A DNA stretch of 64,000 nucleotides from Terriglobales bacterium (lineage in GTDB: Bacteria > Acidobacteriota > Terriglobia > Terriglobales > Acidobacteriaceae), in assembly GCA_035561515.1 (NCBI GenBank), contig DATMXP010000004.1:1-64000 (forward strand). The letters are read 5' to 3'. Numbering within the stretch: the first letter of the stretch is position 1; each line of letters starts with the position of its first letter. The notes below the pieces were generated by a model. That model was not told where the DNA came from and searched no databases. It was given only the letters and a program-made list of their open reading frames with translations. The translations under genes and the position numbers were made by a program. Shown in pieces: positions 1 through 7,976 of the stretch.

Positions 1-130
1 ATATGATTCCAAAGGATTTATAAGTCCTTTGTTTTCATATATGGAGAATCTGTATATGAAAGCAAAGGAGTTAGACAGCGCATATATGAAAATAAAGGAG
101 TTAGAAGAAGCAAGTTGTTAGTCATTAGTT
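1..130. repeat. AT-rich short direct and inverted repeats
   Basis: The left edge is much more AT-rich than the rest of the window. Two near-identical copies of a unit of the form TATATGAAA-NN-AAAGGAGTTAGA lie at about 53-75 and 83-105. To their left is an imperfect palindrome (AAAGGA at 11-16 against TCCTTT at 25-30, flanked by ATATGA and TCATAT). A run of GTTAGT-like words follows up to about 140. No coding frame is convincing here. It may be the edge of a decayed repeat element that continues outside the window. Confidence 0.5.
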
Positions 131-425
131 GTTAGTACTTAGTCGGCGGCCGTCAGTCGTTGATCGTCGGCAAAAGCTCTCCTCATGGAAAACCGGTGGT
201 GGCGATAGGGATTCTTCCCCTTCCGCTTCACTTCGTTTCAGCGTCAGGGTCAGAATGACAAAACCCAAGTACAGAGGTTCCTCGGCTTCGCCTCAGAACT
301 CAGAATGACAAAGCCAAAACCACCTACATTTTCAGGATAGCAATTTGGGTAGGGGCAACATGCCAAGGTTTGGAAATTTATTTTGCGAGTGTTTTCAATG
401 GGTTGCGGGGAAAAGGGCTCGGTGA

Positions 426-649
426 CCCCCTTGACATGGCGCGAAGCGGGTTGTGCCGAAATGGAACAAAAAGATGACCACAGAGACGCAGAGAGTTGAA
501 TGGGAAAGAACCCGGTGTGAACGCCGGTGGTAGTCCGGCCCTTTCGGCACAGAACGCCGAAAGGACCGGCCACCCAAGCTACTGCTAACGCGAAGGTTCG
601 GCCACCCGCCCCCCTTGACATACTTCGGAGAGGGTTGTGCCGCATGGAA
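426..649. repeat. Degenerate ~40-bp direct repeat pair with intervening hairpin
   Basis: The words CCCCCTTGACAT and GGGTTGTGCCG occur 22 bases apart at 426-458 and again with the same 22-base phasing at 610-642. Each pair is followed by ATGGAA, so about 40 bp is repeated. Between them an imperfect hairpin spans about 534-570 (CTTTCGGC at 541-548 against GCCGAAAG at 555-562, with further pairing outside). Upstream, CAGAATGACAAA is also repeated (252-263 and 300-311). The rest of 130-704 holds no gene I can support. The open frames there are shadows across these repeats. Confidence 0.5.
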
Positions 650-704
650 ATTCGGTGGAACGGAAACGGTATCGTTATCTCGACCAGGGCCAACGATCCT
701 TCGT

Positions 705-980
705 TCAGCGGTCATACCCAGAGGATTGTTCAAGATCGACCACTTGGCCGTCCTTTGAAAGAACGAAGCCATGTCGGTGAAGGAAGTACATCACAGCACG
801 CCACGCATCCAAGGCAAATTCGCCTTTTTCCTGGGTAAGTTCGTATTCCTCAAGGACCTTCTCATTCCTAAAATAGTCTTGACTATTCGCCATGTAGATC
901 TGCTCTAGCTCTTCGCGCGTTGTACTTGTGAAAAGAGCGAACAGTTCCTGATAATCGTCATTTGATAATTGCACTATCAT
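705..980 (-). CDS. Small hypothetical protein (91 aa), possible orphan immunity protein
   Basis: This 91-residue acidic soluble protein starts with ATG at 980 and belongs to no family I recognise. It has no signal peptide or membrane segment and is rich in Glu, Asp, Leu and Tyr, so it is probably all-helical. It follows the RHS remnant on the same strand by about 28 bases. That is where the immunity gene of an RHS polymorphic toxin usually lies, and small acidic proteins are common in that role. The immunity role is inferred from position alone. It could equally be an unrelated small conserved protein. Confidence 0.5.
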   Translation of the reverse strand: MIVQLSNDDYQELFALFTSTTREELEQIYMANSQDYFRNEKVLEEYELTQEKGEFALDAWRAVMYFLHRHGFVLSKDGQVVDLEQSSGYDR

Positions 981-1008
981 GCGTCCCTCGTTGTCAAAAC
1001 CCCACAGG

Positions 1009-1591
1009 TTAACCGGTTTTGATGTTTCCGGAAATGCTAAGTACCACTTTGACTGTGACTTCCTTATCGCGAATTAGCACCTTCCCGACCGCGGCTCCTG
1101 TGTTTGGACTTCGCTCAGCAACGAATGTGAGAATCTTCGCTACTTCATCCTCCGTAAGACTAGGATCGATCTTTTGAAAGCTTATTCTCGGCGTCGTAGC
1201 CGTAGGTTCGGATGGTGTCGTTGGTGGTGTTGCCGGCTGAGTCGTAGGTAAGGGCGGAAAGACGATTCTGATTGTTGGATGCACCAAACGTCCAGGGCTC
1301 CGGGTTGGGTTTGCCCGGAACCATGCCGCGGTTCCTGAGATTGCCCCAGGCATCAATGCTAAAAGACTCACCCCAGAGTGAACTCGTGGTGTAGGCGCTC
1401 GCGATGCGATTGAGGTTGTCGTAGGTGAAGTTCTGGGTGCGATTCCCGTCCTTGTTGTTCGTGATCTGGTGAAGATTGCCGTTGTTGCCACCGCCCTCAA
1501 GTGTTTGGCCGAATGTCAAAGGGCAGGCCCCTCCTTTCGTAGTTCTATTCCCGAAAAGGGAATATCGATGAGGCATGCGGCCGAATAGCAC
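1009..1591 (-). pseudogene. RHS-repeat protein remnant with frame change
   Basis: From about 1591 to 1160 the minus strand encodes typical RHS/YD repeats (FTYDNLNRI, LTYDSAGN, YGYDAENKL), with Tyr-Asp and Asn-Gly spaced as in RHS cores. The frame stops at 1160 right after YDAENKL. An adjoining frame stays open to 1009 and encodes about 55 residues of different character (containing TEDEVAKILTFVAERSPNTG). An intact RHS protein has over 1000 residues. Here the N-terminal core, the hyperconserved peptide and any recognisable toxin domain are missing. I read it as a decayed fragment. The out-of-frame tail could be a remnant of the variable C-terminal domain or a separate small gene. Confidence 0.6.
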
Positions 1592-1638
1592 GACTCGATA
1601 TGGGCTGGGGGGTTACTCACAATCAAGGAGGGCTCCGC

Positions 1639-2259
1639 ATGACAAAGTCGTGGATTGTGGTGGCGGTGTGTGCAGTTGCATTTGCGGGCGGGCAGTACGT
1701 GGAAGGGCAGCGCAGTAATAGCGGTCGCCCGGGCAGCGGCAGTGGGCAAGGACCGGGCGCGGGGCAGATGTCGGGACAGCAGGGCGGCCGAGGCACGGGC
1801 CAGCAACAGACCGTCCGCGACCAGCAGCAGACGAGAGTGCAGAGCCTTGCGACCCAGCGACAACGTACGACAGCGCGCGAGTCTGTGAGCGCAACGAAAC
1901 AGTTGCGGTCCCAGTTACGCACGATGATGAAACTGGGCAAAGGCCAGCAGGTCGGGACCGAACAGGCAAAGCAGTGGCGCGAGCAGGTCCGCGCCCAGTT
2001 GAGGCTCATGCAACAACAGCAGCAGGAAATGCTCACCAGCCTAACGCCTGAACAGCAGGCGTTCGTTCAAGACGACATTGATCAGATGAACGAAGACACG
2101 GCGGGCATGGTGGAATTCGTGGAGGCATTAGAGTCCGTCCTCGACGAGAAAGAGATCGACGAAGCCACACTGGAACAGAACGCCAAGAAAGCAGACAACA
2201 AGGCAAAGAAAGTCGAGAGCGAGCAGAACCAGATCATGTCTGAACTGGACCTTCTCTAA
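1639..2259 (+). CDS. Secreted Gln-rich coiled-coil protein
   Basis: I start the gene at ATG 1639 because AAGGAGG lies 8 bases upstream; an in-frame start at 1600 has no such site. The first ~24 residues form a signal peptide (MTKSWIVVAVCAVAFAGGQ). A low-complexity Gly/Gln/Ser/Arg stretch follows to about residue 75. The rest is a charged, Gln-rich helical region likely to form a coiled coil (RAQLRLMQQQQQEML, LESVLDEKEIDEATLEQ). This resembles small periplasmic Spy/CpxP-like helical proteins only in general character; I see no LTxxQ signature. Function unknown. It converges on the next gene with a 3-base gap. Confidence 0.65.
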   Translation: MTKSWIVVAVCAVAFAGGQYVEGQRSNSGRPGSGSGQGPGAGQMSGQQGGRGTGQQQTVRDQQQTRVQSLATQRQRTTARESVSATKQLRSQLRTMMKLGKGQQVGTEQAKQWREQVRAQLRLMQQQQQEMLTSLTPEQQAFVQDDIDQMNEDTAGMVEFVEALESVLDEKEIDEATLEQNAKKADNKAKKVESEQNQIMSELDLL

Positions 2260-2262
2260 CGG

Positions 2263-3546
2263 TCAGGCACGGGTGACGAGGATTTTGTCGATCCTGTTTC
2301 CGTCCATGTCGACAACTTCGAAGCGGATGGAGCTGAACTCGATGGTGTCGGCGGGTTTGGGGATACGGCCGAGTTGATGGATGAAGAATCCGGCGGCGGT
2401 TTGAAAACCCTGAGATTCCTCGCCGGGGAGATGGTCGAGCCGCAAAAGGTCGCGAAGATCTTCGGTCGGCAGGGTTCCGTCTATGAGCCAGGATCCATCC
2501 GCACGCTGCACGATCGGGTGCTCCTCGGGAAATGCGCCGGGCAGTTCTCCGACGAGAGCTTCGAGCACATCGGTGGCACTGATCAGACCTTCAACCCCTC
2601 CATATTCGTCCACGACCAGCGCGACACCGCCGGAGCTGTTGCGAAGCCGTTCGAGAACTTTCAAGGCTGGCATTCCCTCGGGAACGAACACGGCCGGCTT
2701 GAGAAGAGACCGGATGTCGGCAGGAGAGTCGGCGGCGAAGTACTCGCGCACGAGCAGGATTCCCTGAACCTTGTCGAGGCGCGCGTCGGCGACGGGAAGG
2801 TGGGCGTGGTGACCCTGCCGTATCTTGCGTTTGATTTCTTCGGGCGAACGGTTGATATCGATCCATTCGATATCGGAGCGCAGCGTCATCAATGCGGAAG
2901 CGCGCCGGTCGGCGAAGCGGAATACGCGCTCGACGATTCTTTTTTCATCTTCCTCGACGACGCCGGTTTGCGCTCCGATGCGGATGAGGGCGCGGATGTC
3001 GTCCTGGGTGATGGCGCGTTCGGTGGACTCCTTGACCCTGATGATCCACAGCAAGGCATTCGTAGAAGCGCCAAGCAGGGAGACGAGTGGGGCGACGACG
3101 CGAGAAACGACGGTCATGGGGCGGGCGACGGCGGAAGCGATACGCTCCGGATGACTTAACGCGATCCGCTTAGGCACCAATTCGCCGATGACGAGAGAGA
3201 TATAGGTGATCGCGAGAACAACGACGGCGATGCCAATGGTCTCCGCGTGCGGAGCGAGGCGGGGGTAATTCTGCAATGCCGCGGCGATCTGTTCCGCGAG
3301 GGTGGCGCCGCCAAAAGCACCGGCCCAGACTCCGACGAGTGTGACGCCGATCTGGACGGTCGAAAGGAAGTTGTTCGGGTCGTGCAGAAGGTCGAGGGCG
3401 TGTTGCGCAGCACCACTGCCGCGATCGGCAAGTGTCTGGAGCCGCGTTCTGCGCGAGGAGAGCAAAGCGACTTCGGACATGGCAAATACGCCGTTGATGA
3501 TTGCGAGAACGACGATGATTACGAGCTCGTAGGATACGTTTGCCAT
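2263..3546 (-). CDS. CNNM/CorC (HlyC-family) membrane protein with CBS domains
   Basis: The order is a DUF21/CNNM domain with hydrophobic helices (residues ~5-190; IIVVLAIINGVFAMSEVALLSSRRTRLQ is its hallmark start), a paired CBS module (~200-330), and a C-terminal CorC_HlyC domain that ends the protein. The family works at the cytoplasmic membrane in Mg2+/Co2+ efflux or resistance. The haemolysin label is historical. I take ATG 3546 (MANVSYEL) because the GTG at 3597 would add a Leu/Arg-rich stretch not typical of the family. Length is normal (~427 aa). The gene stands alone between convergent neighbours. Confidence 0.88.
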   Translation of the reverse strand: MANVSYELVIIVVLAIINGVFAMSEVALLSSRRTRLQTLADRGSGAAQHALDLLHDPNNFLSTVQIGVTLVGVWAGAFGGATLAEQIAAALQNYPRLAPHAETIGIAVVVLAITYISLVIGELVPKRIALSHPERIASAVARPMTVVSRVVAPLVSLLGASTNALLWIIRVKESTERAITQDDIRALIRIGAQTGVVEEDEKRIVERVFRFADRRASALMTLRSDIEWIDINRSPEEIKRKIRQGHHAHLPVADARLDKVQGILLVREYFAADSPADIRSLLKPAVFVPEGMPALKVLERLRNSSGGVALVVDEYGGVEGLISATDVLEALVGELPGAFPEEHPIVQRADGSWLIDGTLPTEDLRDLLRLDHLPGEESQGFQTAAGFFIHQLGRIPKPADTIEFSSIRFEVVDMDGNRIDKILVTRA

Positions 3547-3700
3547 CAGGAAGAGTGTACGACGGCGGAGGAGGATGAGGTGGAGGCAGGTTCTCACTCA
3601 GAATGAGAGCGCGCTAATCAAAAATGTGTTTGTCGGTCAGTGTGCGGCACAGATAAGAATGTCTGTGCCACATCTCGGAACGTGGGCGAGGTCGCGTTAT

Positions 3701-4939
3701 CTAGCGAACTACTTCGATTTGTTCTTCCTGCTTGGGTTTGCGAAGGACCTCGGGGCCGGCGGGTTCGACCCGTGACTCGTCGAAGTCGGAGAGTTGCAGG
3801 CGCAGGTTGCCAGCATTGGTAGCGTAGTGCATGGCCTCTTCGAAAGAGATAACGCCGGCGCGCAGGAACTTTTCGATTTCGCCGTCGAAGTACTGCATAC
3901 CTTCCTGATCGCCGTCCCGCATCGCATCAAGGAGAGTCTTGCCTTCGCCTTCGCCCCGCTCGACATATTCACGGGTACGCATGGTGGACTTCAGGATTTC
4001 GATGATGGCGACTCGGCCTTTTCCGTCGCGTCGCGGCATGAGCCGTTGCGAGACGAAATAGCGGAAGGAGGCGGCGAGACGCGTGCGGATGGCCTGTTGG
4101 TCTCCGAGGGGAAAGACACCGACGACACGCTCGACTGTTTTCGACGCGTCGATGGTGTGCAGGGTGGAGAAGACGAGGTGTCCGGTTTCGGCGGCGGTGA
4201 GGGCGATCTCGATGGTTTCCTGATCGCGCATCTCGCCGACGAGGATGACCTTGGGCGCCTGGCGCAGGGCGGCGCGAAGAGCGCTGGCGAAACTGGAAGT
4301 GTCGCTGTGGAGTTCGCGCTGATGCACGGTGCCTAGCTTGTGTTGATGCAGGAACTCGATGGGGTCTTCGATGGTGACGATGTGATCGGGGCGGGTGGAG
4401 TTGATGAGGTCGACGATCGCCGCCAGAGTGGATGATTTTCCGGAGCCAGTGGGGCCTGTCACGAGGACGACGCCGTTCTTCAGCTCGGCGATGTTCTTGA
4501 GTTCTTCCGGAAGATTGAGCTGGTCGAACGTCGGAATTTTGTTGGGAATGACGCGCATGACAATGGCGTAACTGCCACGCTGCTTAAAGATGTTGACGCG
4601 AAAACGTGAGTGCTGCGGGAGAGAGTAGGAGAGATCGCAGGAGCCTTCTTCTTTCAGCGATTCGGCCGCTTGTTTGTTGGAGCCGATAAGGTCCTGAGAG
4701 ATTTTGGCGGTGTGGTCAGGCGTGAGAATCGGGAGTCCGTCGACCTTGACGCCGCGGAGTTTGCCGTTGAGTTCGACCTGGGGCGGACGTCCGGGGGAAA
4801 AGATGAGATCGCTGACCCCTTTCATGCTGACCATGGCTCCGACTAGAGCGGCGGTGTTGATTCCGGACTTTGGGGCAGGAGCATTTCCGTTTGACGGTAC
4901 GGCGGCCGCGGCGGTTCCCGCTGACTGCATCTCTGACAC
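3701..4939 (-). CDS. pilT: Type IV pilus twitching/retraction ATPase PilT
   Basis: A hexameric secretion-type ATPase that powers retraction of type IV pili at the inner membrane. Visible motifs are Walker A GPTGSGKSST (around residue 160), an Asp box (IVTIEDPIEF), a Walker B region with VGEMRDQETIEIALTAAETGH, and STLHTIDA. These are characteristic of PilT/PilU rather than PilB. An Ala/Pro-rich N-terminal leader of about 30 residues precedes the domain. The C-terminus carries an extra charged tail (PKQEEQIEVV). No other pilus gene lies in the window, so it is an isolated copy. PilU is the alternative. Confidence 0.9.
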   Translation of the reverse strand: MSEMQSAGTAAAAVPSNGNAPAPKSGINTAALVGAMVSMKGVSDLIFSPGRPPQVELNGKLRGVKVDGLPILTPDHTAKISQDLIGSNKQAAESLKEEGSCDLSYSLPQHSRFRVNIFKQRGSYAIVMRVIPNKIPTFDQLNLPEELKNIAELKNGVVLVTGPTGSGKSSTLAAIVDLINSTRPDHIVTIEDPIEFLHQHKLGTVHQRELHSDTSSFASALRAALRQAPKVILVGEMRDQETIEIALTAAETGHLVFSTLHTIDASKTVERVVGVFPLGDQQAIRTRLAASFRYFVSQRLMPRRDGKGRVAIIEILKSTMRTREYVERGEGEGKTLLDAMRDGDQEGMQYFDGEIEKFLRAGVISFEEAMHYATNAGNLRLQLSDFDESRVEPAGPEVLRKPKQEEQIEVVR

Positions 4940-5069
4940 ACTTCCTCCGATGTGACGGCGAAAGGCCAGAGTATCAGAGCTTTGGGATGAACTGACACGG
5001 GTTTTCCGCGAAGGAGGTACCTTCGTAATCAGGGAAACTACTAACGCTTACGTTCGATTATGGAGTGCG

Positions 5070-5645
5070 TCAGTGACACGCAGGACGTTGAGTTGGATAG
5101 CTCGCGCGGCTCCTGTGATTGCGCGAACGGAAAAGAGCGGTGGCGCACATGATGATGAGCAGAGCGGACCAGATGAGCGTCATGACGACGGGGCCGGTGG
5201 GTTCGGAAGAGCGAGTGTCGGGGACGGAAACGAATCCGCTGATGATGCCGAAAGTTCCGATGATGAGTCCGTTGACGGCGAGGATGATGCGAGTGGTGGT
5301 TTTCGGCGGACGTGGAAGGATGTGGAACTGGTAGTCGAGCCAGCGGCCGATGAAATGCCAGAGCAGTGCAACGAATGGAGCGGAGAAAAGCAGAACGAAG
5401 AGCTCGGTGCCGTGCGGATAAAGGATAGAGGTGAGCAGCGCGCCGCAAACCATGGCGGGGACGTTGAGTGCGACGGCGACTTTCCATGCAGTCGGGATGT
5501 TGGACGGACTGACGGGAGTGAAAGTCCGATGCTCCTGCGCGAGCGCCTGCGGCGGCAGCTGGAAGTAGCCGATGCCAAGCAGGGCGAAGTAGAGCGTGAG
5601 CTGCGCAACCGGCAAAAGACGGCGATAGCCGAGACGGCGGATCAT
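5070..5645 (-). CDS. Four-helix membrane protein of unknown function
   Basis: This 191-residue protein has about four hydrophobic segments (around residues 12-30, 55-75, 80-98 and 115-140, with a last one near 150-168) and a basic C-terminus. I recognise no family. It begins 10 bases after the stop of the ETF-ubiquinone oxidoreductase gene on the same strand and is probably co-transcribed with it. A link to respiration would be a guess from position. Confidence 0.6.
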   Translation of the reverse strand: MIRRLGYRRLLPVAQLTLYFALLGIGYFQLPPQALAQEHRTFTPVSPSNIPTAWKVAVALNVPAMVCGALLTSILYPHGTELFVLLFSAPFVALLWHFIGRWLDYQFHILPRPPKTTTRIILAVNGLIIGTFGIISGFVSVPDTRSSEPTGPVVMTLIWSALLIIMCATALFRSRNHRSRASYPTQRPACH

Positions 5646-5655
5646 TCAGCGCAAC

Positions 5656-7371
5656 TCACATTCCATCGTAATTCGGACCTCCGCCGCCCTCGGGTGGAAC
5701 CCAAGTGATGATCTGGTAGGGATCCATGATGTCGCAGGTTTTGCAGTGAACACAGTTAGAGGGGTTGAGGTGGATCCGCTTGCCGGACTTGGTGTCGGAG
5801 GAATCGATTATCTCGTAGACGTTCGCCGGGCAGAAGTGCTGGCATGGACTGCCGAACTCGTGGATGCAGCGCTCATTGCAGATATTGGTGTCGTGAATGA
5901 CGAGGTGGGCAGGCTGATCTTCTTCGTGCTTGGTGCCGGAGTGATAGAGGTCGGTGAGCTTGTCGAAGGTGAGCTTACCGTCGCCCTTGGCTGAGTCGAG
6001 GAGTTGCTTGCGGCCGTCGCCGTCGGCGGGTTGTGTGGCGATGGGCTTCATGCGCTCGTGGCCGGGACGAGCATGGTACTTGCCGCCGAGTCCGAGACCG
6101 CCGGTGAATTGCTGAAGTCCAGCGTGAAGCATGCCCATCCAGAAACCTTTTTCGAACCCTTGATGGAAGTTGCGAACGGGATAAAGTTCCTGCTCGATCC
6201 ATGAACTCTCGACGCGCTTCTGGAAGGCCGCGAGTTGGGCGGCAGAGAAGTTGTTGGCAAGCATGGCATCGAAAGCGGTTTCAGCGGCGAGCATGCCGCT
6301 CTTGATGGCGAGGTGAATGCCTTTGAGGCGCTGGGAGTTCAGGAATCCGGCGGAGTCGCCGATGATCATCCAGCCGTCTCCGGCGACGGGAGGAATGGCG
6401 TTCCAACCGCCGTAGGGAAGTGACTTTGCGCCGTAGCGGATCATCTTGCCGCCTTCGAGCAGCGAGGCGACGAACGGATGCTGCTTGAAGCTTTGAAGAA
6501 CTTTCTGTGGGTCGAGACGCGGGTCGGGGTAGTCGAGGCCGGTGACGAAGCCGAGGGAGACGGTGTTGTCTTTGGAGCCGTAGATCCAAGCGCCGCCGTA
6601 TTCCTTCGAGGTAAGAGGCCAGCCCATGGTGTAGATAACTTCGCCGGGGGCAATTTTGCCGGGGAGAACTTCCCAGAGTTCCTTCACTCCGACGCCGTAG
6701 GTTTGCGGGTAACGGCCCTTGTCGAGTTCGTAGCGCTGGATGAGTTGCTTGGTGCAGGATCCGCGGGGGCCTTCGGCGAGGATGACGACCTTGGAGCGGA
6801 GATCGTAGCCGGGCTCGAAGTTGCCTTTGGGCTGATTCATCTTGTCGACACCCTTGTCGTCGGTGCGTATGCCGACGACGCGGTCGTCTTCGATAAGGAG
6901 TTCGGAGCCGGCGAATCCGGTGAAGATGGTGATACCGGTGGGCTCAACTTTTTCGCCGAGCCATTTCACGAACTTGTTGATGGAGATGACGTAGTTGCCG
7001 TGGTCGCGCAGCGGCGGAGGCGTGATGGGAAGCTTGAATTGCGATTTCTCCGTCATGAAGTAGACGGCTTCGCGAGTGACTTCGGCGTCGAGAGGAGCCT
7101 CGGATTCGAAGCCGGGGAGGAGTTCGCGCATGGAACGCGGGTCGAGCAGGGCGCCGGAAAGGCAGTGTGCGCCGAGTTCGCGGGCCTTCTCGAGAACGTA
7201 AATGTTTTCCTTTGAGAGAGGCGCGTTGGGGTAGCGCTCGTTGTGAGCGTCGATAAGTTGAGACAAGCGGAGCGCACAGGCGAGCCCGGCGGGTCCGGCA
7301 CCGACGATGACGACGTCGGCTTCCATCGAGGGACGTTCGATTCCTTCCAACGGCTTACGAAAGACAAGCAT
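5656..7371 (-). CDS. Electron-transfer flavoprotein:ubiquinone oxidoreductase
   Basis: A membrane-associated FAD and 4Fe-4S enzyme that passes electrons from ETF (fatty-acid and amino-acid oxidation) to the quinone pool. The N-terminus has the FAD dinucleotide-binding motif VVIVGAGPAGLACALRL (residues ~20-36). The C-terminal ferredoxin-like domain has the cluster cysteines in CQHFCPANVYE and NCVHCKTCDIMDP, followed by the usual PPEGGGGPNY ending. Length (571 aa) is typical. ATG 7371 is used; an internal ATG at 7326, just before the FAD motif, is possible. The ETF alpha/beta genes are not in the window. Confidence 0.93.
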   Translation of the reverse strand: MLVFRKPLEGIERPSMEADVVIVGAGPAGLACALRLSQLIDAHNERYPNAPLSKENIYVLEKARELGAHCLSGALLDPRSMRELLPGFESEAPLDAEVTREAVYFMTEKSQFKLPITPPPLRDHGNYVISINKFVKWLGEKVEPTGITIFTGFAGSELLIEDDRVVGIRTDDKGVDKMNQPKGNFEPGYDLRSKVVILAEGPRGSCTKQLIQRYELDKGRYPQTYGVGVKELWEVLPGKIAPGEVIYTMGWPLTSKEYGGAWIYGSKDNTVSLGFVTGLDYPDPRLDPQKVLQSFKQHPFVASLLEGGKMIRYGAKSLPYGGWNAIPPVAGDGWMIIGDSAGFLNSQRLKGIHLAIKSGMLAAETAFDAMLANNFSAAQLAAFQKRVESSWIEQELYPVRNFHQGFEKGFWMGMLHAGLQQFTGGLGLGGKYHARPGHERMKPIATQPADGDGRKQLLDSAKGDGKLTFDKLTDLYHSGTKHEEDQPAHLVIHDTNICNERCIHEFGSPCQHFCPANVYEIIDSSDTKSGKRIHLNPSNCVHCKTCDIMDPYQIITWVPPEGGGGPNYDGM

Positions 7372-7397
7372 GGCGGGTTTGCCTTAAAGGACGAGAA

Positions 7398-7820
7398 ATG
7401 AAATCCGAACAGGGCATGATAAATGGTTGGATGGCATTGGGACAAAGGCTTGGAAACAGGGGCCACTCGGCCCTAGTTGTTGTGCCGATAAGGGTTGACC
7501 GGAAATGGTTTTCGGTGCAAGGTAATAGTGTCGTGAGATTGAGAGATACCATTCGGCTGGTATTGGCGGTGACAGCACTTATTTGCGTGCTGGCTCTGCT
7601 GCTGATGCCGAGCACCATCAGTGCGATGAACGTGCCAGCGACATCGCATGGGAAGCAATTGGTGCGGGTGGTTTCGTTACTCACGATGGTCGTGCTCATT
7701 GCGCACATGTGCTGCGGTGTACTGCGCTGTTCCGGAAGCCTGTTTGGCCGTTCGTGGCAGGTGCACCCGCATGGGTATGGGCCGAATCTCCTCGAAGTGA
7801 CCTGCGCCAGACTTTGTTAG
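7398..7820 (+). CDS. Putative small two-helix membrane protein
   Basis: An open frame of 140 codons divergent from the ETF-QO gene. Its ATG at 7398 is preceded by AAAGGA with a 6-base spacer, the main reason for believing it. Two hydrophobic segments (around residues 50-70 and 85-108) are separated by a short polar loop. The Cys-rich C-terminus (HMCCGVLRCSG) is unusual. I recognise no family, and it may be a chance frame. If it is not a gene, 7372-7976 holds nothing I can name except the hairpin next to the CLC gene. Confidence 0.35.
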   Translation: MKSEQGMINGWMALGQRLGNRGHSALVVVPIRVDRKWFSVQGNSVVRLRDTIRLVLAVTALICVLALLLMPSTISAMNVPATSHGKQLVRVVSLLTMVVLIAHMCCGVLRCSGSLFGRSWQVHPHGYGPNLLEVTCARLC

Positions 7821-7930
7821 CCATCCACTAAAAGATTGCTGTTCGTGAACGAACGGCATTGATATCTCCTGCTCCGCTCCTGGGCGGGAGTTGACCTCTC
7901 CCGCCTCGGAACTCTCCTCGGGAGGGGAAA

Positions 7931-7972
7931 GCGGGCGGCCATCCCACCCCAGTCCCCAAACCGGCCGCCCGC
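7931..7972 (-). terminator. 10-bp GC hairpin after the CLC gene
   Basis: GCGGGCGGCC at 7931-7940 pairs perfectly with GGCCGCCCGC at 7963-7972 across a 22-base C-rich loop, just after the minus-strand CLC stop codon at 7977. No T-run follows, so it may be an mRNA-end structure rather than a classical intrinsic terminator. Confidence 0.5.
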
Positions 7973-7976
7973 CTAA

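Noticed and set aside
250..838. Three overlapping open frames of 103-147 codons on both strands
   Set aside because: They cross the degenerate repeats, have odd composition and lack ribosome sites, and each contradicts the others.
2263..3546. Haemolysin
   Set aside because: HlyC/CorC naming is historical; the CNNM-CBS-CorC layout points to a divalent-cation efflux or resistance protein.
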